Assembly (NCBI RefSeq): GCF_000423185.1
Contig: NZ_AUHM01000005.1
Location: 62,001-126,000, forward strand
DNA length: 64,000 nucleotides
Direction of reading: 5' to 3'
Origin: Inquilinus limosus DSM 16000
Lineage (GTDB): Bacteria; Pseudomonadota; Alphaproteobacteria; DSM-16000; Inquilinaceae
In this document: positions 1 through 7,160 of the stretch, in pieces
Numbering within the stretch: position 1 is the stretch's first letter
How the letters are laid out: every line of letters starts with the position of its first letter
Translations under genes and position numbers: made by a program
The notes under the pieces: generated by a model
Database searches by the model: none
What the model was told of the DNA's origin: nothing
What the model saw: only the letters and a program-made list of their open reading frames with translations

Positions 1-654
1 GACAATCTGCGCGGGGGCGGCGGCGCCGACAGCCTGACCGGCGGGGCCGACAACGACATCCTGATCGGTGGGGCCGGCGGCGACACCCTCGCCGGTGGTG
101 CCGGCATCGACACGGCGGTGTACGACAGCAGCACGGCCGCGGTGACGGTCAGTCTCGGCGCCGGGACGGCATCCGGCGGCGATGCGGCCGGCGACAATCT
201 GACCGGTGTCGAGCAGCTGTTCGGCTCGGCCTTCGACGACCGGCTGACCGGCAATGCCGGCGCCAACGGACTGTGGGGCGACGGCGGCAACGACGTGCTC
301 ACCGGAGGCGCGGGCGCCGACACCTTGAAGGGCGGCGCCGGCACCGACAGCTTCGCCTACGGCAGCACGGCCGACAGCACCGTGGCGGCCGCAGGCCGCG
401 ATACGATCAACGACTTCACGACCGGCGACAGGATCGACCTGTCGGCGATCGACGCCAACGGCGCCGTCGCGGGCAGCACCGCCTTCGTCTTCGGCACCGG
501 CGGCTTCACCGGCACGGCCGGAGAGCTGCGGGTGGTGGCCATCCCCGACGGTTACCAGGCGGTCTATGGCGACACCGACGGCGACAAGACGCCCGATATC
601 GCCATCGTCGTGCTGTCCGACCACGCTTTGGCTGCGGGCGATTTCGTGCTGTAG
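1..654 (+). CDS. RTX-repeat secreted protein, C-terminal part (5' end outside window)
   Basis: The reading frame is open from the first base and ends at 652-654, so only the last 217 residues are visible. The start of the visible part is rich in glycine-aspartate nonapeptide repeats of the GGxGxDxLx type (for example GGAGADTLK), which bind calcium in beta-roll proteins. The final ~90 residues (DTINDF, then GDRIDLSAIDAN, then a GFTGTAGEL segment and a hydrophobic C-terminus) match the C-terminal domain of serralysin-like M10 proteins, which carries the uncleaved type I secretion signal. The protein is therefore probably exported by an ABC/MFP/TolC system and folds outside the cell. Its enzymatic or adhesive N-terminal part is not in the window, so the function cannot be named. 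It converges on the BTAD regulator 18 bp downstream. Confidence 0.85.
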   Translation, partial: DNLRGGGGADSLTGGADNDILIGGAGGDTLAGGAGIDTAVYDSSTAAVTVSLGAGTASGGDAAGDNLTGVEQLFGSAFDDRLTGNAGANGLWGDGGNDVLTGGAGADTLKGGAGTDSFAYGSTADSTVAAAGRDTINDFTTGDRIDLSAIDANGAVAGSTAFVFGTGGFTGTAGELRVVAIPDGYQAVYGDTDGDKTPDIAIVVLSDHALAAGDFVL

Positions 655-657
655 GGG

Positions 658-671
658 CCGGCCGAAGCCGG
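658..671. terminator. Small hairpin between convergent genes
   Basis: A perfect 5-bp inverted repeat (CCGGC/GCCGG) around a CGAA tetraloop lies in the 18 bp between two convergent stop codons. There is no T-run, so it may be a weak bidirectional stop or chance in GC-rich DNA. Confidence 0.25.
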
Positions 672-672
672 G

Positions 673-2676
673 TCAGTCGAGCCCGATGCGCTTTGCAGCC
701 TCGCGGAACAGGCGCTGGTCCTCGGGGGCGAACTGCATGGCCGTGAGGAAATCATCGACGCGATAGTGCGGCAGCGCCCGGCGGATCGCGGTGACATGGC
801 CGCGCGCCTCGTCCAGCCGGCCGGCCAGCGCCAGGGACAGCGCGGCGATCGCCAGGATCTGCGCATGCGCGTTCGGTCGGGTGGCCGCCTTCACCCCCCA
901 ATGGGCCGCCTCGTCGAACCGGCTGAGGCGCACCAGCGCCATGGCGCGGGCGCCGAGAAAGCCGAACAGCATCGGGTCGAAGGGGCTGAGCCGGCGCGAC
1001 CGCTCGGAGGAGGCGATGGCCGTGCCCGGATCCCCGGTCTGGGAGTGGACGAAGGCGAGGGTGTAGTGGCCCTGGGCGAAATTCGGGCTCAACTCGATCG
1101 CCTGCTCCAGTTCGACGATCGCCTGGTCGTGCTCGCCGCGCAGCCACAGCGCCCGGCCCATGGCCCAATGCGCTGTGGGGTCGCGGTCGTCCGCCATCAG
1201 GCTCCGACCAGCGGCCTCGAAGGCACGGTCGACCTCCGGCCCGCGCGGGGCCCAGCCCTGGAACGCGCTCTGGAAATGGGTGAAGGACAGGCCGGCATGG
1301 GCCCGGGCGAAGGTCGGGTCCTGGCGCAGCGCGGCCTGGAAGAAGTGCCGCGCCTGATCGTTGTCGGCCTGGGTGAAGCGGTACATGTGCCACAGGCCGC
1401 GGTGATGCGCCTCCCAGGCGTCGAGGGAGTTGGGCGGCCGCAGGATGGCGCGGTTGCGCTCGATCGTCTCGATTTCGCTGTCGATCGCCGCGACGATCCG
1501 GTTGCCGATTTCCTCGAGCACCAGGAAGGCATCGTCCAGCCGGTGGTTGAACACCTCGGCCCAGACGATCCGGGCGGTCCGCGTCTCGGCCAGCTCGGCC
1601 GCCACGGTCAGGCGCGGACCCTGCTGCTCGACGAAGCCGCTGACGACGTAGTCGATATTCAGCATCCGGCCGGCATCCTCCGCCCCGACCTGCCGGTCGC
1701 GCAGGGTGAACATCGTGCCCTGGGCGATGACGAACAGGCTGCGCAGCTTGGCCAGCCGGACGGTGACGTCATGGGCCAGAGCGTCGGCGATGCCGCCCGG
1801 AAGTGTCGCCGCCTGCAACCGGTCGGTGAAGGGCATCACCGCGACCGAGGGGCGACGGGTGCCGGCGATGTCGCTGGCGGGCGCGGTCGGGGCGGTGGCG
1901 GCCGCCGCGGTGCGAGAGAGCCCGGCGTGCTGGGCCCGCGCCGTCCGCCAGGCCTCGCGCAGCGGTGCGGTGTCGAGCCCGTCTGCCTCGAATTGCCGGA
2001 TCGCCGCTGCGAGATGGGCCTCGCCCTCATGGATTCGGCCGCGGCCGGCGAGTTCCTCCAGCAGCAGCGCATGGACGCGCGGATCGAAGGGCGCCAGCTC
2101 CAGCCACCCATCCAGATGGCCCAGCCGCTCGTCGCCCGCGGTGTCGGCCGCGAGGCGTTCCAGCAGGGCGGTGCGGCAACCGCGGAACCGGCGGCGCTGG
2201 GCCGCCAGCCAGCTGGCGAAGGCGGGGCTGCGCTCGACCTTGAGCCCGTCGAGGAACTCGCCGGCGAACAGCGAGACCAGCCCCCGCAGCCGCTCCGGCG
2301 CGATCGTCGCAATGCCCTGCTGCGCCGCCCGGGCGATCTCGACGGCGTCGACGAAGCCATCCGCGAGGTCGAGCCGGATGGCATCCGCCGAGGCCATCAG
2401 CCGGTGCCGGCCGGGCTCGTCGACCAGACCGCGGATCTTGCTCAGGCACCAGCGCAGCTCGCCGCGCGGATCGTTGGGGCCGTCCCACAGCAGCTCGCAC
2501 AGCTGGCTGCGGCCGACCGGGTGAGGCGCCAGCGCCAGATAGGCCAGGAGGGCCCGGGTCTTGCGCGACGCCGGCAGCGTCGCCGCCACGCCGTGTCGAC
2601 GAACAACGAACGGCCCCAGCAGGCACAGCTCGACCGGCGGACCGGTCTGGGCCGGCCCGGCGGATTCCTCGGGCAT
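673..2676 (-). CDS. BTAD/SARP-like regulator with TolB-like and TPR domains
   Basis: A cytoplasmic regulator of about 667 residues. From the N-terminus it has an OmpR-like winged helix (about residues 15-105), a bacterial transcriptional activation (BTAD) helical domain (to about 255), a TolB/FlgO-like domain that starts near RPSVAVMPF (about 280-420), and TPR-like helices to the end. This architecture is known from SARP-like and CadC-like regulators of secondary metabolism, virulence or signalling; the target here is unknown. There is no transmembrane segment, unlike CadC. The start is uncertain: a GTG at 2706 is also in frame and neither has a clear Shine-Dalgarno. It is divergent from the methyltransferase at 2819 and ends next to the RTX gene, so either could be a target; that is inference. 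Confidence 0.75.
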   Translation of the reverse strand: MPEESAGPAQTGPPVELCLLGPFVVRRHGVAATLPASRKTRALLAYLALAPHPVGRSQLCELLWDGPNDPRGELRWCLSKIRGLVDEPGRHRLMASADAIRLDLADGFVDAVEIARAAQQGIATIAPERLRGLVSLFAGEFLDGLKVERSPAFASWLAAQRRRFRGCRTALLERLAADTAGDERLGHLDGWLELAPFDPRVHALLLEELAGRGRIHEGEAHLAAAIRQFEADGLDTAPLREAWRTARAQHAGLSRTAAAATAPTAPASDIAGTRRPSVAVMPFTDRLQAATLPGGIADALAHDVTVRLAKLRSLFVIAQGTMFTLRDRQVGAEDAGRMLNIDYVVSGFVEQQGPRLTVAAELAETRTARIVWAEVFNHRLDDAFLVLEEIGNRIVAAIDSEIETIERNRAILRPPNSLDAWEAHHRGLWHMYRFTQADNDQARHFFQAALRQDPTFARAHAGLSFTHFQSAFQGWAPRGPEVDRAFEAAGRSLMADDRDPTAHWAMGRALWLRGEHDQAIVELEQAIELSPNFAQGHYTLAFVHSQTGDPGTAIASSERSRRLSPFDPMLFGFLGARAMALVRLSRFDEAAHWGVKAATRPNAHAQILAIAALSLALAGRLDEARGHVTAIRRALPHYRVDDFLTAMQFAPEDQRLFREAAKRIGLD

Positions 2677-2818
2677 TCCCACGCCACCACCCACGCTCGC
2701 CTCCACGCGAGCCGGCTACGCTCGTCGTCGCGATCGAGGCCCGTGCACGTCAGGGCCGACCGCCACCGCATCCCGCGGGGCGGAACCCACCGGGCCGACG
2801 GCCCCATGGAGAACCATC

Positions 2819-3667
2819 ATGGCCACCGCCAGCGAAAGCATGACTCGGAATCCGCCGCCAGCTCAACCTGACCTCTCGGCTGTGAAGTCCCGCCAGCACG
2901 GAGCCTGGTCCTCCGGCGACTACGCCGTGGTCGGCACCACCCTGCAGATCGTCGGCGAGCAGCTGTGCGAGGCACTCGACCTCCGCGCCGGCCAGACCGT
3001 GCTGGACGTCGCCGCCGGCAACGGCAATGCCGCCCTGGCCGCCGCGCGGCGCTGGTGCGACGTGGTCGCGACCGACTACGTGCCGGCGCTGCTGCAGCGG
3101 GCCCGCGAGCGCGCCGAGGCCGAGCGGCTGCCGATGCAGTTCCGGGAAGCCGACGCCGAGGCCCTGCCGTTCGCCGACGAAAGCTTCGACGTCGTCGTGT
3201 CGACCTTCGGGGTCATGTTCACCCCGGACCAGGACCGGGCCGCGGCTGAGCTGCTGCGGGTGTGCCGGCGCGGCGGCCGGATCGGCCTCGCCAATTGGAC
3301 ACCGGACGGCTTCATCGGCCAGCTGTTCAAGACCATCGGCCGGCACCTGCCGCCGCCGGCCGGCACGCGGTCGCCGGCGCTGTGGGGCACGCGGGAGCGG
3401 CTGGCCGAGCTGTTCTCGGCGCAGGCGGAGTCGGTCGCCTCGGCACAGCGGCACTTCGTGTTCCGATACCGCTCGCCGGGGCACTGGCTGGAGGTCTTCA
3501 AGACCTATTACGGCCCGGTGCTGAAGGCCTTCGCGGCGCTGCCGCCGGCCGGACAGGCGGCGCTGGAGGCCGATCTCGTCGCCCTGATCGGCCGTTTCAA
3601 CCGGAGCGGCGACGGCTCCATGGTCGTGCCCAGCGAATATCTCGAGGTCGTCGTCACCAAGGCGTGA
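2819..3667 (+). CDS. Class I SAM-dependent methyltransferase
   Basis: A 282-residue protein with a Rossmann-type methyltransferase fold. Motif I is VLDVAAGNGNAAL, followed by a VVATDYVP acidic-loop strand, a DAEALPFADESFDVV motif II region and an LLRVCRRGGRIGLANW segment, typical of UbiE/Methyltransf_11 enzymes. The substrate cannot be read from the sequence. I place the start at the ATG at 2819 because GGAG lies 7 bases upstream. An in-frame opening further upstream overlaps the divergent regulator and is not needed by the fold. It is probably a single-gene transcript, convergent with the hydrolase whose stop is 2 bp away. Confidence 0.8.
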   Translation: MATASESMTRNPPPAQPDLSAVKSRQHGAWSSGDYAVVGTTLQIVGEQLCEALDLRAGQTVLDVAAGNGNAALAAARRWCDVVATDYVPALLQRARERAEAERLPMQFREADAEALPFADESFDVVVSTFGVMFTPDQDRAAAELLRVCRRGGRIGLANWTPDGFIGQLFKTIGRHLPPPAGTRSPALWGTRERLAELFSAQAESVASAQRHFVFRYRSPGHWLEVFKTYYGPVLKAFAALPPAGQAALEADLVALIGRFNRSGDGSMVVPSEYLEVVVTKA

Positions 3668-3669
3668 CC

Positions 3670-4437
3670 TCAGCCCCGCGGCGCATCCCCCAGGAAGTCG
3701 GCGATCGCCGCGCCCAGCTCCGGCTTTGCCACTGCGCTCATGTGGTTGCCGGGGATCACGACATGGCGGCCGTTCGGCAGGGCGGCCGCCAGCGCTGCGG
3801 CGGAGCCGTTGTCGTCGTCCTCGGCCCCGGCCACCACCAGGGTCGGCACGGCGATCCGGGCCAGCGCCTCGCGCGGCGTGTCGACCGAGGTGCCGAGCAC
3901 CTGCAGCAGCGCCTCCGGGTCGCCGCCGACCGTCTTCAGGAAGGCCTCCGCCATCCATTCCGCCGAGCCGCGCTGGAAGCTGCCGAGATTGGTCAGGACG
4001 CGGCGGAAATAGGCGTTGCGGCCGCCGGCGCTGACGATGCCGTCGAGGCCCATTCCGGCGACGATGGCGCGTCCCGGCGCGGCGCCGCGCGCCAGCATCC
4101 GCACCACCGTCCGGCCGCCCAGCGAGTAGCCGCCGAGATCATAGTCGGCGAGGCCGAGCTGCTCGACCAGGGCGAAGCCGTCATCGGCCAGGATGTCGGG
4201 CGGGTAGGCGGCGGGGTCATGCGGCTTGGCGCTGTCGCCGTGGCCGCGCAGGTCCGGCATGATCACGCGATAGCCCCGCGCCGCGATCGCCGCGGCGTGG
4301 CCGTAGCGCAGCCAGTTGACCGTGGCGGTCGAGAAGAAGCCGTGGATCAGCACCAGCGGCCGGCCCTCGCCGATTTCGCGATAAGCCAGCGCGACGCCGT
4401 CGCGGCCCTGGAACTGACGGACGGGAAGCTCGGCCAT
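3670..4437 (-). CDS. Alpha/beta hydrolase
   Basis: A 255-residue single-domain alpha/beta hydrolase. Visible features are the oxyanion-hole motif LIHGFFS near residue 31, the MPDLRGHGDS segment, a nucleophile elbow GGYSLGGR (Ser as nucleophile), the acid region VPTLVVAGAEDDDN, and a late His in IPGNHMS. The family includes esterases, haloperoxidase-like enzymes and C-C hydrolases, and the substrate is not evident. The start at 4437 is chosen because AGGAGG lies 10 bases upstream; a longer in-frame extension to 4551 has no such site. It is divergent from the SpoIIAA-like gene across a 128-bp region that holds a strong inverted repeat. Confidence 0.8.
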   Translation of the reverse strand: MAELPVRQFQGRDGVALAYREIGEGRPLVLIHGFFSTATVNWLRYGHAAAIAARGYRVIMPDLRGHGDSAKPHDPAAYPPDILADDGFALVEQLGLADYDLGGYSLGGRTVVRMLARGAAPGRAIVAGMGLDGIVSAGGRNAYFRRVLTNLGSFQRGSAEWMAEAFLKTVGGDPEALLQVLGTSVDTPREALARIAVPTLVVAGAEDDDNGSAAALAAALPNGRHVVIPGNHMSAVAKPELGAAIADFLGDAPRG

Positions 4438-4530
4438 GCGCTGCTGTCCTCCTGCGGGGTCGGCCGCGCCGGATTGCCACGCCGCCGCCGGGCTGGCAAT
4501 GCGGTTCGGAACCGCGTGCGGTCCCGCCCA

Positions 4531-4560
4531 TTCTCCAGGATGACGGATCATCCTGGAGAA
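4531..4560. promoter_or_regulatory. Perfect 13-bp inverted repeat over the RBS of the SpoIIAA-like gene
   Basis: The arms TTCTCCAGGATGA and TCATCCTGGAGAA are exact reverse complements around a 4-base CGGA spacer. The right arm contains CTGGAGAA, the only Shine-Dalgarno-like sequence before the ATG at 4566. It could be a dimeric repressor operator or an RNA hairpin that hides the ribosome binding site. A second, smaller palindrome (GCGGTT-CGG-AACCGC) lies just upstream at 4501-4515. The divergent hydrolase starts at 4437, so one operator could serve both genes. Confidence 0.5.
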
Positions 4561-4565
4561 CCGCC

Positions 4566-4943
4566 ATGATCGAGATCCTTCCCGCGCCGGACCATGTGGT
4601 CGCGATGCGTCTGGCCGGTGTGCTGTCGGAGGCGGATTACGGCCGCGCCATCGCCGAGACCGAGGCGAAGCTGCAGCGGCACGACCGCGTCGGCGCCTAT
4701 GTGGACATGACCGATTTCGACGACATGACCGCCGAGGCCGCGGCCAGATACGCCTCCTTCAGCCGGGAGAAGATGGGCCAGGCCGGGCGGTTCCCGCGCA
4801 AGGCCGTGATCACCGACAAGCAGTGGCTGCGGGTGCTGATCGACGCGATCGATCCGCTGGTCCCGGAGGTCGAGGCCAGGGCCTTCACCTCCTCCGAACG
4901 CGACGAGGCCATGGCCTGGGCGTCGGAGGTCGCGAGCGCCTGA
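4566..4943 (+). CDS. SpoIIAA/STAS-like small protein
   Basis: A 125-residue soluble protein with the pattern of the SpoIIAA-like (PF11964-type) family: an N-terminal strand EILPAPDHVVAMRLAGVLSE, a central VGAYVDMTDFDDMT segment, the PRKAVITDKQWLR motif, and a C-terminal EVEARAFTSSERDEAMAWA helix. Members have a STAS-like fold; their role is poorly defined, and some are linked to lipid or membrane stress. No phosphorylatable serine motif of true anti-sigma antagonists can be assigned. The gene stands alone, and its ribosome binding site is covered by the inverted repeat at 4531-4560, so expression is probably regulated at that site. Confidence 0.7.
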   Translation: MIEILPAPDHVVAMRLAGVLSEADYGRAIAETEAKLQRHDRVGAYVDMTDFDDMTAEAAARYASFSREKMGQAGRFPRKAVITDKQWLRVLIDAIDPLVPEVEARAFTSSERDEAMAWASEVASA

Positions 4944-4959
4944 TCCGATCCGGCAGCCG

Positions 4960-5385
4960 TCAGTGCTGGCGCCGGTAGGAGAAGGCGTCGGCCAGCCGCG
5001 TCATCCCCGCCCGCTCGTAGAAGCCGACCGCCTCCGGCACGGAGGCCAGGTACAGGCTCACCTGCGGCCCGAGCTGCCGCCGCGCCTCGTCCAGGAGCCC
5101 CTTGCCGACGCCGAGGCCCTGGGCCGAAGCGGAGACCGCGAGGTCGGAGAGATAGCAGCACCAGACGGAGTCGGTGACGCCGCGCCCGACCCCGACCAGC
5201 GGCCGGCCGGGCTGGTCCAGCCGGGCGGTGACGATCAGGTTGGCGCCGGCGATCATCGCCCGCAGCCGCGCCTCGTCGTCGACCGGGCGGATCCGCCCGA
5301 GCCCGGACTCCACCAGCACGCGCCGGAACTCGGCCACGTCCAGCTCCTGCTCGCGGGCGTAGAGGATGCGGGGGCGTTCGCTCAT
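4960..5385 (-). CDS. GNAT family N-acetyltransferase
   Basis: A 141-residue protein with GNAT motif A: a strand CCYLSDLAVSASAQGLGVGKGLL, where the Q-x-x-G-x-G/A-type acetyl-CoA pyrophosphate loop is QGLGVGKG, followed by a C-terminal YERAGM motif B. It acetylates an amine of some small molecule or protein; the substrate is unknown. It is on the same strand as the polyol operon but lies 89 bp beyond the SDR, after a terminator-like hairpin, so it is likely transcribed separately or by readthrough. It converges on the SpoIIAA-like gene, with 16 bp between the stops. Confidence 0.75.
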   Translation of the reverse strand: MSERPRILYAREQELDVAEFRRVLVESGLGRIRPVDDEARLRAMIAGANLIVTARLDQPGRPLVGVGRGVTDSVWCCYLSDLAVSASAQGLGVGKGLLDEARRQLGPQVSLYLASVPEAVGFYERAGMTRLADAFSYRRQH

Positions 5386-5435
5386 GACCGCAGACTGCAC
5401 CATGCCGGCGGACGTTTCCAGGGGCGGGCCAGGGA

Positions 5436-5466
5436 GCCGCCTTTCCCGCTCGGGGAGAAAGGCGGC
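5436..5466 (-). terminator. Terminator-like hairpin after the polyol operon
   Basis: Perfect 10-bp arms GCCGCCTTTC/GAAAGGCGGC with an 11-base loop lie 8 bp beyond the SDR stop codon, on the transcribed side. A U-tract is absent, as is common in GC-rich genomes. It marks a plausible 3' end for the leftward operon that starts at 21465. Confidence 0.5.
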
Positions 5467-5474
5467 GACCGGGA

Positions 5475-6254
5475 TCAGAGCGTGCCGGGGAAGGCGCCGC
5501 CGTCGATCAGGATGTTCTGGCCGGTGATGTAGCCGGCATGGACGCTGCACAGGAAGGCGCAGGCGGCGCCGAACTCGTCGGGGTTGCCGAAGCGGCCGGC
5601 CGGGATCGCGGCGCGGCGCCGCTCGGCCACCGCCTCGGCGCTCTGGCCCGAGCGCTCGGCCGCCGCATGGATGCCGCCGCGCAGCCGGTCGGTGTCGAAG
5701 GCGCCGGGCAGGAGGCCGTTGATGGTGACGCCTTTGCCCGCCATCTGCCGGGCCACCCCGGCGATGAATCCGGTCAGGCCGGAACGGGCGCCGTTCGACA
5801 GGCCCAGCTCCGCGATCGGCGCCTTCACCGCGCTCGAGGTGATGTTGACGATGCGGCCGAAGCCGCGCGCCGCCATGCCGTCGACCACCGCCTTGGTCAG
5901 GAAGATCGGGGTCAGCATGTTGGCGTCGATCGCGCGGAGCCAGGCCTCGCGGTCCCAGTCGCGGAAATCGCCGGGCGGCGGGCCGCCGGCGTTGTTGACC
6001 AGGATGTCCGGCTCGGGACAGGCGGCCAGGGCGGCCTCGCGTCCCGCCTCGATGGTGATGTCGCCGGCGACGGTGGTGACCTTGGCGCCGGTGGCGCGGC
6101 GGATCTCCTCGGCCGTCGCCTCCAGCGCCTCGGCGCCGCGGGCGGTGATGACGAGATCCACGCCCTCGCGCGCCAGCGCCAGGGCGCAGCCCTTGCCCAG
6201 CCCCTTGCTCGCGGCACATATGAGGGCCTTACGGCCGGCCAGTCCCAGATCCAT
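5475..6254 (-). CDS. Atypical SDR family oxidoreductase (YxxxK motif replaced)
   Basis: A 259-residue Rossmann oxidoreductase with an altered N-terminal nucleotide motif (CAASKGLGKG), the structural NNAGG motif at 88-92, and IDGGAFPG at the C-terminus, which is usual for classical SDRs. The catalytic positions are not usual: after the serines at 140-141 the expected Tyr is Ser153 and the expected Lys is Arg157 (SNGAR). Some annotated 3-oxoacyl-ACP-reductase-like SDRs share an SNxAR motif, so this is a divergent subfamily rather than a sequencing error. It is the last gene of the polyol operon and may act on a polyol, a ketose or an aldehyde, or bind a ligand without catalysis. The start is supported by AAGGAG upstream of the ATG. 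Confidence 0.75.
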   Translation of the reverse strand: MDLGLAGRKALICAASKGLGKGCALALAREGVDLVITARGAEALEATAEEIRRATGAKVTTVAGDITIEAGREAALAACPEPDILVNNAGGPPPGDFRDWDREAWLRAIDANMLTPIFLTKAVVDGMAARGFGRIVNITSSAVKAPIAELGLSNGARSGLTGFIAGVARQMAGKGVTINGLLPGAFDTDRLRGGIHAAAERSGQSAEAVAERRRAAIPAGRFGNPDEFGAACAFLCSVHAGYITGQNILIDGGAFPGTL

Positions 6255-6311
6255 GGCGGTCTCCTTCCGCTGCGATGCTGTCGGGTGGACTCCGGTTGTA
6301 GCGCGCCAGGC

Positions 6312-7160
6312 TCACCAGCGGAACGAGGGCAGCAGGATGTCCGGGGTGCAGCCGACCGCCTGGAACTCCCGCGCCATCTCGTCTTCGCCCATGCCGGCAT
6401 GGATACCGGTGCGCACCAGCGCGGCGGCGGCGCCGAAGCCGCGGGCGCCGGCGACGTCGTGCTCGACGCTGTCGCCGACGCACAGCACCTGGTCCGGCCG
6501 CTCCACCCCGGCGGTCGCGGCGGCGTGGTGGTACATCAGGGGATGCGGCTTGCCGACCCAGGTGACGCTGCCGCCGAGCCCTTCGTACATCTCGGCGATG
6601 CGCCCGGCGCCGAAGGCGGGGCCCAGCGGGGTCAGCATGATCTTGTCGGGGTTGGTGCACAGCGCCGGCACGCCCCGCGCCGCCGCCGGGGCCAGCAGCT
6701 CGCGATAGGTTTCGAGCGGGACGAGATGCCCCCGGCTGCCGGCGATCAGCACCAGGTCGGCGGCGTCGCCGGTCTCGGCCTCGGCGAAGCCCAGCGTCTC
6801 GGCGAAGCCGCGGTCCTCGCCGCTGGAGATCACGAGGCAGCGGGCGCCGCTGCCGGGCGAAACCGGCAGCGCGCCGCTCTCCAGCAGCGCCAGCGCCACG
6901 TCGCCGGAGGTGACGAAATGGTCGTAGCTGTCGCGGGCGAAGCCCAAGGTCTCCATCCGCCGCGCGTTGTAGGCGGCGGAGCGGCCGGAATTGGACAGCA
7001 GCACCACGTGCCGGCCGGCCTCCTTCAGCCGGCGCAGCGCCGCGGCCGCGCCGGGGTAGGGGCGGCGTCCGTCATGCAGCACGCCGTACTGGTCGACGAA
7101 GAAGGTGCTGAACCGCTCGGCCAGCGCGCCGATCCCCTCCACCCGCTCGATCACCGGCAT
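6312..7160 (-). CDS. HAD superfamily class IIA hydrolase (TIGR01459-like)
   Basis: A 282-residue HAD phosphatase. Motif I is FFVDQYGVLHDG, with nucleophile Asp23; the second Asp of DxD is Tyr25, a change typical of the TIGR01459 group. Motif II is LLSNSGR, motif III contains the Lys of GKPHPLMY, and motif IV is CVGDSVEHDVAGA. Class IIA members dephosphorylate small phosphoesters such as glycerol 3-phosphate, nucleotides or sugar phosphates. In this operon it could remove phosphate from a dead-end sugar or polyol phosphate; that is inference. Its ATG shares one base with the stop of the upstream kinase (TGATG), and GGAGG lies 6 bases before the start. Confidence 0.8.
   Translation of the reverse strand: MPVIERVEGIGALAERFSTFFVDQYGVLHDGRRPYPGAAAALRRLKEAGRHVVLLSNSGRSAAYNARRMETLGFARDSYDHFVTSGDVALALLESGALPVSPGSGARCLVISSGEDRGFAETLGFAEAETGDAADLVLIAGSRGHLVPLETYRELLAPAAARGVPALCTNPDKIMLTPLGPAFGAGRIAEMYEGLGGSVTWVGKPHPLMYHHAAATAGVERPDQVLCVGDSVEHDVAGARGFGAAAALVRTGIHAGMGEDEMAREFQAVGCTPDILLPSFRW

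Noticed and set aside
1-400. Tandem DNA repeat in the RTX region
   Set aside because: The repetition is at protein level (Gly/Asp nonapeptides) and is explained by the calcium-binding beta-roll; it is not a CRISPR or satellite.
766-2871. Open frame of about 700 codons on the + strand across the BTAD regulator
   Set aside because: Low-complexity product; the opposite strand has clear winged-helix, BTAD, TolB-like and TPR sequence.
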